Part shown: piece by piece, positions 11,869-21,900 of the stretch
How the letters are laid out: every line of letters begins with the position of its first letter
How positions within the stretch are numbered: position 1 is the stretch's first letter
Source: Pseudo-nitzschia pungens
Lineage: Eukaryota > Bacillariophyta > Bacillariophyceae > Bacillariales > Bacillariaceae
Length of the DNA: 64,000 bases
Assembly: GCA_037355855.1 (NCBI GenBank)
Contig: CM074763.1
Span: 248,001-312,000 of the forward strand
Direction of reading: 5' to 3'
Notes under the pieces: generated by a model
What the model was told of the DNA's origin: nothing
Databases searched by the model: none
The model's input: only the letters and a program-made list of their open reading frames with translations
Made by a program: the position numbers and the translations under genes

Positions 11869-12675
11869 TGTCGTCGTCTTTGGAATTGGTATTGGAATTG
11901 GAATTGAAATTGAAATTGGAATCGTCGTCGTGTTCGTGTAAAGGTTACCTAAGGATTGATTCGGATGCTTCCAGCAGCGGTTTAAGACTGAATTAGATTG
12001 TCCCGAAGCAGGTTGCGGTGATATTAGTCACCGAAATCCTGCGTATTGTACGGTAACCTTAGGAATACTCGCACTGTTTCTGGTGGGCTGCTGTGTAAGA
12101 GTGATATGATACACAGTATCAGTACGAGTACAACTACTGGTAAATTACCTTGATTATTGACTAACCTTACCGGTACGGTAAACCTTATGCCTTCCCTGAG
12201 ACCCCTGAAACAAAAACACAACGCATTGAGCATACAAGATGGCACAGTCAGAATTACTAGTAATTAACCTTAACAAGTTACCAGTAGCCTTACGCATCGA
12301 ACATCCCGCATCCCACATCTCAGGAGCTGATAGCGGAGCGTCAGGGAAATCCAAACATGGATCACTGTTTTTGAATTTAAAAATTGCCGTTATTGCCATG
12401 GAAATAATAATTCGAATGGAGAATGGAGATTAGAGAACACAAAACACGATCAACGATCAACGATCAACGATCAACGATCAACGATCAACGATCAACGATC
12501 AACGATCAACGATCAACGATCAACGACAGTCCACAACAATCTCCCAAGAGTGATGCAAGCACACCGCTCTTGCCGTCTGAAAACGATTATTGATTCATTG
12601 ATTAGTATTGATACATTTGATACATTGTTGATAGACTGATTGATTCAGTGATTCAGTGATTGATTCATTGCCACC
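11869..12675. other. Divergent intergenic region with a 7-bp minisatellite
   Basis: Lies between the TM9SF start and the His-rich gene start, so it probably carries both promoters. It contains GGAATT-type repeats (11881-11920, in the TM9SF 5' flank), several CTTACC/TACGGTAA motifs (12048-12180) and the GATCAAC array. Confidence 0.6.
12446..12527. repeat. Tandem 7-bp repeat (CGATCAA)n
   Basis: About 11-12 perfect copies of a heptamer directly upstream of the His-rich gene. A minisatellite; there are no spacers, so it is not a CRISPR-type array. Confidence 0.95.
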
Positions 12676-13233
12676 ATGCCGGGTCAGTCGAACAACCACC
12701 GCCACGCCTCGGCAACGGCCGCGGCTACCGACGGAAACAGCAACCACAGCCACAGCCACAGCCACGGGGGCGGAAACAGCAACCACGGCAGCGCGAGTGG
12801 GAGCCACAATCGCCACTACCAGCACCAGCACCAGCACCAGCACCAGCACATCCACAACAACCACGGCAGCAGCTACCACCACCACGGCTACCACAGCAAC
12901 AACGCGCCATCGCTGGCCTCGTCTTCGACGTCCTCCCATCACCACCATCACCATCACCACCACCACCGCTCGGTGGCGAATTCCCAGGCCAGGCTGGAGC
13001 AGCTCTTTGACGAGCAGGACCACAAGCGCTGCTCCGAGGGCAACCGCAACGCGCTCCTGGCAGACAAACTGGACCAGCTGCGGGGACTCGCCAAGGTCCT
13101 GGAGGCGGACGACTGGAAGTACCAAACCAACAACAACAACAACGGCAACAATGGCAACCACCACCACGGCCACGGGCTGTTTCCCTGGAGGATGCACTCG
13201 GTGTCGGGGGGGAACGGTGCCGGCCACAACTAG
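12676..13233 (+). CDS. Histidine-rich protein with a compact conserved-looking block
   Basis: A 185-residue frame with ATG in a good context (CACCATGCCG). Residues 1-97 are low complexity (HSHSH, HQHQHQ, a His10 run). Residues about 98-150 look like a folded helical segment: ARLEQLFDEQDHKRCSEG, then LLADKLDQLRGLAKVLEADD. The rest is an Asn run and a basic tail. I do not recognise the family. His tracts may bind Ni/Zn or simply be repeat expansion. Short length and composition make this less certain than other genes, but the helical block is not repeat-derived and keeps this frame. Confidence 0.6.
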   Translation: MPGQSNNHRHASATAAATDGNSNHSHSHSHGGGNSNHGSASGSHNRHYQHQHQHQHQHIHNNHGSSYHHHGYHSNNAPSLASSSTSSHHHHHHHHHHRSVANSQARLEQLFDEQDHKRCSEGNRNALLADKLDQLRGLAKVLEADDWKYQTNNNNNGNNGNHHHGHGLFPWRMHSVSGGNGAGHN

Positions 13234-16200
13234 TAGTAGAACCGAAGGAACCACGAGAAGGAGACCGCGGATTCGACACGGAACAAAGGAGAGAGAGAGA
13301 GAGAGATCAATGCTCGAAACGGAGCGATGTCGGCAACTCCGTGCGGTTTTGGGACTGCGCACGGACCGAGAGACGGGTGCCGGATCCCGGAATGGTCTGT
13401 TTGCAATGAGACCCATCGGGATCGAACCACGACGATTGGCTGGGCTGGGCTGGGCTGGGCTGCCCTCGTGGCACTCCTGCTTCGATTATTAGTTGTCGCA
13501 CCACCGCACGATCTTGGCGCCGTAAAAAAAATCGTGCCGATGCAAAAATACACGCGATATAGCCGAGGCCATCGTTTTCCCGGAACGCTGTTCTTGCGCT
13601 ACGTCTACCCGGCAGAAAGAAAGGAGACGCCTTTTGGTGTTCCAGCATTTGCGAATCGTATAGTATTAGTATTAGATTTGGATACTTTTTAATAGAAGAA
13701 CGTGATCCTAGGTCGCAACCCAAATCCTCTTTGTTCGTGCGGAACAGCCTCATTGGATTGTGGATTCCATCGGTCGTATTCTCGTTCCGGCTTGTTTTGC
13801 ACACGCGCGGTAGACGAGTGAGGTGACTACTGCTGGAGACCGAAGCAGCACCCGTGACCAAAGCAAAACCACAGAGAATAATGAAACGGCACCACATTGC
13901 GCTTGTGCAGTCTCTAGTACCACGACCAATCTCACAACGAATTGGTTCTTACTTCGCAGTGGATTTCTTCGTTTGGCAACAGCAGCAACAACAACTACAA
14001 CTACAACTACTACTACTACTACGACAACCGATGAACATTGTTGAAACACTCCTCTGCCCGGGGCAAAGAACCTTCTGCTCGTTCCGGATCCCGTTGGCGT
14101 CGCGGATCGGAGATTTCGGATTCCAACACTAGTATTGCTGCGGCGCGTGCTGCTGCGGTGCCGCAGGGACGAAACGACGAAAGAGGGCTCCGGAGCGCGC
14201 TTGCGCCGACCGGCGACACGGAAGCACCATTCCGAATCGAATCGAATCCGCGGAGCAGCGGCCCACCGTGCGGTGCAACCACCACCACCACAAGCACCAC
14301 CACCGCGTCCGCGTCCGCGACAAGAACTCCGGTCCTTGTTTTGGGTCGACACTCGTTGGCGCTGCCGGTGGTGGTGGTGGTGGTGGAAACAGCGCGGAAA
14401 ACGCACACGCCGAAAGTGCTGGCTGGTTCCGGATGGCGCCGCTCGGGTCCCCACGGGGATGACGGGGAACCGGATCCGAATCGAATTCTTGCAGCGGTCC
14501 CACGCGGTGCGACGATGCTGCTACTAGTATTAGTACTACCAAGAAAGAATGCATTCATCGTGAGAAGGATTGGACCGGCAGAGAGGCGAATAATTTGATT
14601 AGTAGTACTACTAGATACTAGGTGGTAGTAGGAGTAGTAGCAGCAGCAGTATGCAATGATACTGCTGGTGAGACTGCTGGTGAGATTGCTTCCCTTCTTT
14701 TTCTTCCATTCACGAGCCTGTCGAAATTCTTCCACTACTACTGGTGGGTCAAAACAGCGACTGACTCTCATTCATTCCACCGATACCTAAAAGCGTGGAA
14801 CAAGAAGACGTTAATGCTAGTACTACTATCTCCTCCTCCCTATCAATCACAACAACAATAAGAAGAAGGCAGGGTCTGCCCCCAATTCTGCAAAGTGTTG
14901 CTTGCTCATCACTCTATAAGAATTGTTTCTATGATAGTACTCCTCTGCACAACAAGTACAAGTACTAGTAGTACTAGTAGTACAGTAAATGGCTAAACCT
15001 TGTAGTAGTACTAGTAGTAGGATTTTGTTTAAAAATCCTTTTGGCAGCAAAAATGGTTTTGTGGTCCTTCTTTTGTCCTCATAATACCTCTTGCTAGTGC
15101 TACTACTTCTCTGTCAAGAAGACCAATCTCTCTAGCAAACAACTCCTCATTGTGTCGCTCCTTGTATGGATCTGCTGGATGTTGTTGCAACCAATCTCAA
15201 ACCCCGAGACCATCATGTGCTTGTTCTTCTTAGATATCAATTAGCAGCTACAGAGCGATTCCTCTTTACCAGCATGATTGAGGACCCCTTTTTTGGCCCA
15301 CCAGCAGTGGTGGTCGTGTTTCCTCTTCGTCCTCTGTTCATTATTTCTCACTTCTTTATTGGAAGAAGAAGTAACAACTCTTGTACGGGACCGGCTTAAA
15401 TCCTTGATGGGTCTGACATCCAGGAAGAGACGATCCCGCAGCGTATAATAACCCGGAACAGAAATGAATTGGATTGCTCCAAAAATTGGGCTAATAGGCT
15501 TGTGGAGTGTTGTCGTATTTGTTGCCTTGAACTTCCCTGAAAGAATGATACCAGCAATGCGCCAGACTTTTTGGTTTCTTCCAAGGAGTAGAACGCAAAC
15601 TTCCATCTTATCTGTTGCAGTGAACGAGAGGATCCGGCCCTAAACATAACATACCTGAAGAACACGTCCGATACTTATACGTAGGGTGTCATTCCACAAA
15701 ACGCGGGCATAAAATGATCTTAATGATCTGTCTCACATAATCATTTTCTGCTCTGAAATTATGGCGACTAGCGTCACGTGAAGAGTATCTTTGTCCAGCT
15801 TATGAAATTAAAAACACCGGATTGTTTCTCAAGCCGATCTATATCATCCCGTCAATAGGTCATGTAGAGGATGGATGACAAGTTACTATTAGTAATTTTA
15901 AAATTATCAGAGAGGACGCAGAAATGTTAAACAAAATATCAACATCCATAAGAAAATTGAATTGATGATAGAATGTTTCAATGAATATTAGTATCATAAA
16001 GGGGAATTTTATCAGCGGTGGAATAAAAAAAGTTCCTGTTACCGCTAGCAGCCAAGTCTTTATCAATTTAGGGTCGGGTGAATAGCGAAAACTGTCAGTG
16101 TTGGTCCGAAAATTCACTCTAAACCACCCATACAGTAACTCACTCCACTATCATCAAACATACATAATACGCCGATACTCGAGGAGTGTTGGAATGCTTG

Positions 16201-16271
16201 GACGCTGACGTCTTGTTTAAAAAAAGACGAGGACGAGACTAGACGACTATTCGGAATGAGTCGTCATTGCC
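13234..16271. other. Long intergenic region with TAC/TAG islands, no supported gene
   Basis: About 3 kb. Several open frames of 120-250 codons exist on both strands at 13.3-14.8 kb, but they overlap one another in low-complexity (Arg/Thr/Val runs) sequence with no domain. GGCTG tandem copies lie at 13438-13460 and TAC/TAG islands at 14515-14660 and 14930-15030. From 15.6 kb the sequence is AT-rich, without features, up to the promoter of the 905-residue gene. Confidence 0.55.
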
Positions 16272-18989
16272 ATGAATTACGGTGATGATGCTCCTCTTGC
16301 AATGTTATCGGACAGACGAAGGGGAAAGACAACGAGGATAAGATCGAAGGCCTCGCTGCTTCAAGTCAAAGAGGATGTTTCGCGATTAATTCGCCGAGTG
16401 TCGCACAGAAATTTGGCCGATGACGGGGACACGGTCAAATCTCAAAAGTCCTCTCGATCTCGCACCGGTCGAAGCACGGATGGAAGTGACAGTCATAGCA
16501 TCAGCAGTCCTGGAAATGCCGGAAGCAGCATCAACAGCAGCAGTACGGGAGCAGCTGTTAGCACGGATGCAACTGCTGGCACGGGCCGAAGGAGACCGAA
16601 ACGTGGCCGCAATGCTAGAGTGCAGGAAAAAAGCAGAATACGAGAATCGTCGGGCGATAGTCTAGAGCAGCAGACCTCTAGTCTCGAGCAATCCAAGAAA
16701 TCAGCATCGTCTTCGTCGTCGTCCTTGCAAGCATCAGAAACTACAAACCCGACGACTAACGCGTCTAAGAAATCTTCGGATGCTGTGCATACCAATCAGG
16801 CGGGGCGTAAAACTAGTATCCTGAATTCTTTAAAGGCATTTCTCGAAGGGAAACGTGATGATGACGAGGAACAAGAGACGAAAGAACATTCGACGGAAAC
16901 CAACAGCAAACAAAGCCTTGATGACCTGAACTCAAACAACTCACAAAGTACAACCAGTACGCCGAAAAGGAGAAGAGCTCGAGCTGTTGCTACGAGACAT
17001 ACGGGAATTGTTACAACATTGAGTCGAGACGAAGTCACGGCTATGCGACGATCGAGGCACAGAGATGATTCCAGAAATCCCAGGGGTCTTTCCAAAAAAT
17101 CGGCCCACAGCCAGACTCACAGGAAGAGTCGTTCGCGACAAAATTCAAATACTTCTGTGAAAAGTCACCGATCGAAAAACTCATCAGGAAGGAGAGGTAC
17201 AACTACGGCCTTGTCGGAGTCCACGGAACAAAAAGATGAAAAACCCGGGATTTTAATTCTGATAGAGAGACCCGAAGTGTCGGCAGACAGCAAAAGCAGT
17301 GATAAACGAAGAGTGCGAAAGGTCGCGACCTCCAGGAGTGCTAGGGCATCGGAATCTCTGAAAACGGAAAAGCAAGATTCCTCGGTTCAGGTTGTGAAGG
17401 AAGAACAGTCTTCAGAGGACAGAATGAATGGAGACACATCCCTTCTACCATCTGGTGTTCCCGCAGAAATCCACAAGCCCAACAAAACGAGAAAAGCGAA
17501 CGTGCAACAGTCGCAACGAGTTTTGAGGCAAAAAATGCAGCAGGAACCGAGAAAAGAAGGGGGCGACGGTTCACCGGGAGAGGTGAGCAAAAAGAGCGAT
17601 ACTTCTTCGCTGGATCCGAGCCTGCTGACAAATTCCCAGACGCGCAAGGTAAAATCGATTTCGGAACTCTTCGACGACTACAAATCGGAGAAAAAGATCT
17701 CGGCAGCCGATACTTCGTATTCATTGACCAGCTTGACTAGCAACAGCAACACGCTAAGCACCTTAACCGGCAGTCTCGGAAGCCATACTCGAAGCACCAT
17801 TTCTTCCTCATTGATCAAAGCTTCGGATGGAGTTTCGCGCACTTCGTCCCAAACGACCCCGACTTCTTCGAAGCGCTCAACCCGAGAAGCCCGCGCGGGG
17901 ACACCAAACGCCGAAGAAAGAAGCACAAGTAGTAAACGAAGCAGCAAATCAAAAAGCAGAAGACGACGCCCTACCACACCGAGCACAGAAGAACGCGTTC
18001 GACAACGACGCATCGAGACACCCGACCCCGATGAACGAAGCCGACAACGCAGGACCGCCGTATCCAACATCGAAGAACGAAACCGTCGACGACGCATGTC
18101 GGAAAGCGGTAGCGGCGACGATCGGTTTGCCTGGGTGGAACTGCCCGTCAACGACCCGATCAAGCCGCACGTCAAGTCTGCCAACCTCGATGGCAGCGAC
18201 GAGAACCTGGAAGGATCTTCGGATCGGCTGAGCGGCTTGATCAAAATTAGCCAGGCCTTCCTGGCATCATGCAAGGAGGAGATCTCACCCGACTCGTCGC
18301 GCTCTAACAAGTGGGGAACCACCCATTCCTCGGAAACACGAAGCATGGCGAACCTGCCAATGATGGGCTCCCAATCGGACTCCTCTCCTCTACACCACAG
18401 CCCGGGCTTTCTACAACGAGACAGCCTGACTCCATTTTACGCTCCGAAAGTCATTGGTGCTGGTGCTGGTGCTGGTGCTGCCGACGATGGCCCGAAGCGG
18501 AGCAAACACTCGGGGCAGCGACCGAAATCGGATCGAGATCGGAGCGACAAACGCGCCGCGGATGCACGACAGCGCGAGACAAGCATTGCGGAGGAACCCG
18601 AACCCTCGCGCGCGGTCGCGGAGGGCGGTCGTCCCAGGAACGAGAGGAACGCTTCTTTCGAGTCTAAGGTCAGCGAGAGCGCGCTGTCGTCCGGCTCACG
18701 GCGAACCAAGTCCTCGGGACAACACCGATCGAGACCGGAACGCGACCGAGACCGAACCGAGAAGCGAAGCAATCAATCGAGACACCGCGAGAAGAGGCTC
18801 CCGGAAGCTGCAGAAACCGCGCGCGGGGAAAACACTCGTTCCGAAAAAGAGAGGAATGCGGGGTCCGATCAGCGGAGGGACGAGAGCGAGAAGAAGCAGC
18901 GCCACAAACCTCACGGGTCGTCTTCGACGAGACGCTCGGATCCTCCCGGCTTTCGAAGAATGAAAGATAGCTCGGGAAGCAGTCGGTAG
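16272..18989 (+). CDS. Large Arg/Ser-rich disordered protein, unknown
   Basis: A single uninterrupted frame of 905 residues. It is highly charged and almost entirely predicted disordered: Ser/Arg/Lys/Thr-rich, with an imperfect repeat of the type TPxxEERxRQRR near residues 535-610 (TPSTEERVRQRR, TPDPDERSRQRR, NIEERNRRRR). A short more ordered segment (DRFAWVELPVNDPIKP, then SGLIKISQAFLASC) lies near residues 617-665 and may be an interaction motif. The N-terminus has a short helical basic stretch (LLQVKEDVSRLIRRVSHR). No catalytic domain, signal peptide or membrane span. Coding status rests on length: over 2.7 kb without a stop in moderately GC-rich sequence. Possibly a nuclear or cytoskeletal linker, but no function can be assigned. 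Confidence 0.75.
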   Translation: MNYGDDAPLAMLSDRRRGKTTRIRSKASLLQVKEDVSRLIRRVSHRNLADDGDTVKSQKSSRSRTGRSTDGSDSHSISSPGNAGSSINSSSTGAAVSTDATAGTGRRRPKRGRNARVQEKSRIRESSGDSLEQQTSSLEQSKKSASSSSSSLQASETTNPTTNASKKSSDAVHTNQAGRKTSILNSLKAFLEGKRDDDEEQETKEHSTETNSKQSLDDLNSNNSQSTTSTPKRRRARAVATRHTGIVTTLSRDEVTAMRRSRHRDDSRNPRGLSKKSAHSQTHRKSRSRQNSNTSVKSHRSKNSSGRRGTTTALSESTEQKDEKPGILILIERPEVSADSKSSDKRRVRKVATSRSARASESLKTEKQDSSVQVVKEEQSSEDRMNGDTSLLPSGVPAEIHKPNKTRKANVQQSQRVLRQKMQQEPRKEGGDGSPGEVSKKSDTSSLDPSLLTNSQTRKVKSISELFDDYKSEKKISAADTSYSLTSLTSNSNTLSTLTGSLGSHTRSTISSSLIKASDGVSRTSSQTTPTSSKRSTREARAGTPNAEERSTSSKRSSKSKSRRRRPTTPSTEERVRQRRIETPDPDERSRQRRTAVSNIEERNRRRRMSESGSGDDRFAWVELPVNDPIKPHVKSANLDGSDENLEGSSDRLSGLIKISQAFLASCKEEISPDSSRSNKWGTTHSSETRSMANLPMMGSQSDSSPLHHSPGFLQRDSLTPFYAPKVIGAGAGAGAADDGPKRSKHSGQRPKSDRDRSDKRAADARQRETSIAEEPEPSRAVAEGGRPRNERNASFESKVSESALSSGSRRTKSSGQHRSRPERDRDRTEKRSNQSRHREKRLPEAAETARGENTRSEKERNAGSDQRRDESEKKQRHKPHGSSSTRRSDPPGFRRMKDSSGSSR

Positions 18990-20261
18990 CGATATGGGGA
19001 CGGGTTTGGCAATCAACATCCGGCACTCGATCGGATGCGGCGACTCACGGGTTGGAGGAAGGCAATGCGATTCGGCTGTGGCGCCAACGACACGAGAGCG
19101 TTGGTCCACTAAAAATCGAGATGCAAAGCTACAGCAATAGTTCATAACCAACCAGCTAGTAAGAAACATAAATTGTCATAGTATTATGCGTGAAAGCAAG
19201 AAGCACAATTTGTCGCATGCATCTACCGTATCTATTCCCAAAAAGACCCCCGTTGTTTTTCCCGACTCCGGCCCGCAATGCTCCGGGTTCGATTCGCAAC
19301 CGTCGCAAAAAGGTGAGGACTCTCTCGGGTTCGCCTCCGTCTCGAGCGAGTTGTTTCGGAGTGAGTCCGCGCGCACAAAATTCAGAGGTCTTCCGGTCGC
19401 TCGGCGTTTCCTTGCGTTGGGATTGCTGCCGGGAGGCCAGAAACTTCTCGCGATGTTTGGATCGTCATGCGACACTCGATCGAATGCCATGCCCACTACT
19501 CACTGCGAGTCGTGTTTGAAATCAACGCCAAACGCAAGAAGCAGAAAGCGAAAAGCAAAAAGGACAAAACGATGCAATCGTTTTGGCAAGGACCTACGAT
19601 AGGCAATCGGAATCTTTTGCAGCAGCACTCGTAGTCTCGGATCAACCTGCTACTCATTCAAAATGTGTCTATTTTTAAAGAAGAGAGCGGTTGATATTGC
19701 GAATCGAGATGTGTCACCGCAATAGTTCGCAACCCACGAATGTGGAAAAAATTGTGACGCATCCGGTGAGTCTATTGCGAAACGATGGAGTTGGGTCTTG
19801 CAAAAATAACGATGCATCGAGACACTGCACTGTATTCCAGAACGAATTAGCTATAAATCAAATATACATTGTATTCTATTTGTTCCTTCCGACAAGGTCT
19901 GTGATTCGTTGGTGTTCGGGCTCGATGCATTCGTTTCGACAGCGAAAATAGAAAATAAGTGGTTACCGTCTCAATGGGTTTCGTTTCCGCCTTGCGGGCC
20001 GAGTGTTCGTGGAAATCTTTTGGTTTGGTCCCGCACTCGAGTTGTACATGTTTCGCCGTTGGTTGGTTGGTGGATGGATGGATGGATGGATGGATATATT
20101 CGGATTTTTTTCAATTGGTGTTGCCGGGTGGCGAGACGACGCCCGCATCTCGGTCGGTTGATTCCCTCGGTTCGATGGCACCGCTCCGGAAACAATTGCA
20201 AACGCCAGAGTTCCCCTGCGTGTTTCGTTCGAAAAATCGAACCGACACCACGTGTCAATCA
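18990..20261. other. Intergenic, no supported gene
   Basis: Convergent 3' flanks. A 138-codon frame at 19186-19602 (+) and a 106-codon antisense frame cover the same DNA; neither has a recognisable domain. GGAT tetramers lie at 20073-20095. Confidence 0.55.
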
Positions 20262-20822
20262 CTAATCGACCCGCTGCTTGGCCGCCCCCCTCTTGGGTCC
20301 GTCCGCGTCGTTCGCGTCCTCGATGTCCTCGATGTAGGCAGCGTAGCAATAGCCAGCCACCACCATGTTGGTGGCCACAATGGCGGCGGCGCCCGCCCAG
20401 TTCTCGGGGTTTTTCTTGTCCTTGCACAGCGCCAAAACGACGTAAAAGGCAATGAAGGGGAGGGTGAACATGAGGCCCGTGGCGATTCCCAGCTTTCGGC
20501 CCGTTTCTCGGTTCTCCGGGGTCAGCAGCCTGGGGCGGTATAATGTGGCATAGTGTGAGGTGACGCGAGGTGAGATGACGTTGCGTGATTTCGTGAATTG
20601 GCGCAGGCATTGCATTGTTGGTTCAATCAACAAATTAATGAAATCACACGATCAGAGAATTATGCGATAAAAGGATCAATGAGTTTGGAATCGACGAGTG
20701 CAGCAAACAGTCACGGTACGGTACGGTACGGTACGCTATGATATGATATGGTACAATCCAATCCAATACGGTCAAGCGGTCACAAAGAAAGCGAGTCGTC
20801 GCACTTACACCGAAAATCCCAT
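20262..20822 (-). CDS. VMA21-like V-ATPase assembly factor, two exons
   Basis: Exon 1 (20809-20822) is only 14 nt: start codon, three codons and GT. The intron 20530-20808 (279 nt) has GTAAGT and CCCCAG ends. Exon 2 is 20262-20529. The splice gives 93 residues beginning MGFSVLLTPENRETG. Two hydrophobic hairpin helices (GIATGLMFTLPFIAFYVV and GAAAIVATNMVVAGYCYAAY) flank a short polar loop, with an acidic/Lys tail. This is the VMA21 layout: a small ER membrane protein that chaperones V0 assembly. Reading through the intron instead gives a 123-codon frame with an implausible N-terminus. There is no clear C-terminal KK retention motif (ends KQRVD). Confidence 0.75.
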
Positions 20823-21900
20823 GGTTGATTTTTGCTAGTATCAGATTGCGTTGTTTGCAGACAACCGAGTCGAAAAGTCTGTTGCTGGATGCAGTGCGTG
20901 TACCGGTACGTGTCGTAAAATATTTGTAGTCTTTGGAACTGCTTCTCGTTTCAATGCAGTACCGTACTGTATCGGCAATAAAACAACTTGCCACCACCAC
21001 AGTTATCTCATCTCAATCAAGGCACAACATCCAATGGAGCATGGAGACGAGAGACGAGAGACGACGCAAAACTGGAAACAGGATCGAGATAAAAAAAAAA
21101 GAAGACGAATTCAAAATTGAAATTTTGAACTCACTATCACATCGGAACGAAGAACGAACCACCTCCTAATTGGATTGAATCGATCGAATCAATGAATCCT
21201 CAATCCCGCAATGTCCAGTGGAGGGACATCGCTGAAGCTCAGATGGTGATGGCGGGTAGAGTAGAATAACCCATTGCAAGTACGGTACAGGTATGTACCG
21301 TACGGTGCCGTAGATGTGGTTGGCGGTGGTTGTTGTTTGTCGTGAAGGCTCCTATTTTTAGTTGTACCGGAACTTGCGGTTAGTAATCTTATCCAATTTG
21401 AATTGTAAGAGAATGAAATAATACGAGTACGAGTAATCTTACATACCAAGTAAGATACTAGTAACGAGCGTACTTGTTCTTCGGATAGGACTTAAGCTGC
21501 ATCTCGTGTCGCCCCTTCCCATCCTCATCAGCTGATCTCTTCCTTTTTGAGATTGAGAAGAAAAGGCATGTTGTATCATCGATACTCGTACTCGTAAGGT
21601 TTAATTAACTATTACCGTAACTCGTATCTGGTAAATCAGTTTGCCGACCGATTAATCTGTCCCCGCGAAAGCGCTCGAGACGGGTTTCGGTGGAATCTTG
21701 TTGTTACTTCTTTCTTGTTTATTCTTGACACTATCCTTCCTCATCAACGGTACAACGGTACAACGGTACAACGGTACAACACTAAGGTTACTGCAGTTCG
21801 GCACCGCACGCACCGATTGCGATTGATTGATTCACAACCTTCGACGGAGAAACAACTTTCGACCGAGTTTCATTTGCTCCAACCGGAAGCTTCGTCCGAG
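20823..21900. other. Divergent intergenic region
   Basis: Likely promoters for the VMA21-like gene (-) and the gene starting at 21901 (+). Rich in TACCGTA/GTACGGTA motifs (about 21275-21310) and AACGGTAC copies (21747-21780). No supported gene. Confidence 0.6.

Noticed and set aside
10237..11907. 556-codon open frame antisense to the TM9SF gene
   Set aside because: A shadow of GC-rich codons; no domain, while the minus strand has a full TM9SF protein. The same applies to the long antisense frames at 1898-3433, 22313-24007, 44027-45115 and 48079-49212.
12446..12527. CRISPR-like array
   Set aside because: Contiguous heptamers without spacers; a minisatellite.
13750..14771. Several 120-250-codon frames on both strands
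   Set aside because: Mutually overlapping, low-complexity translations of short repeats without any recognisable motif.
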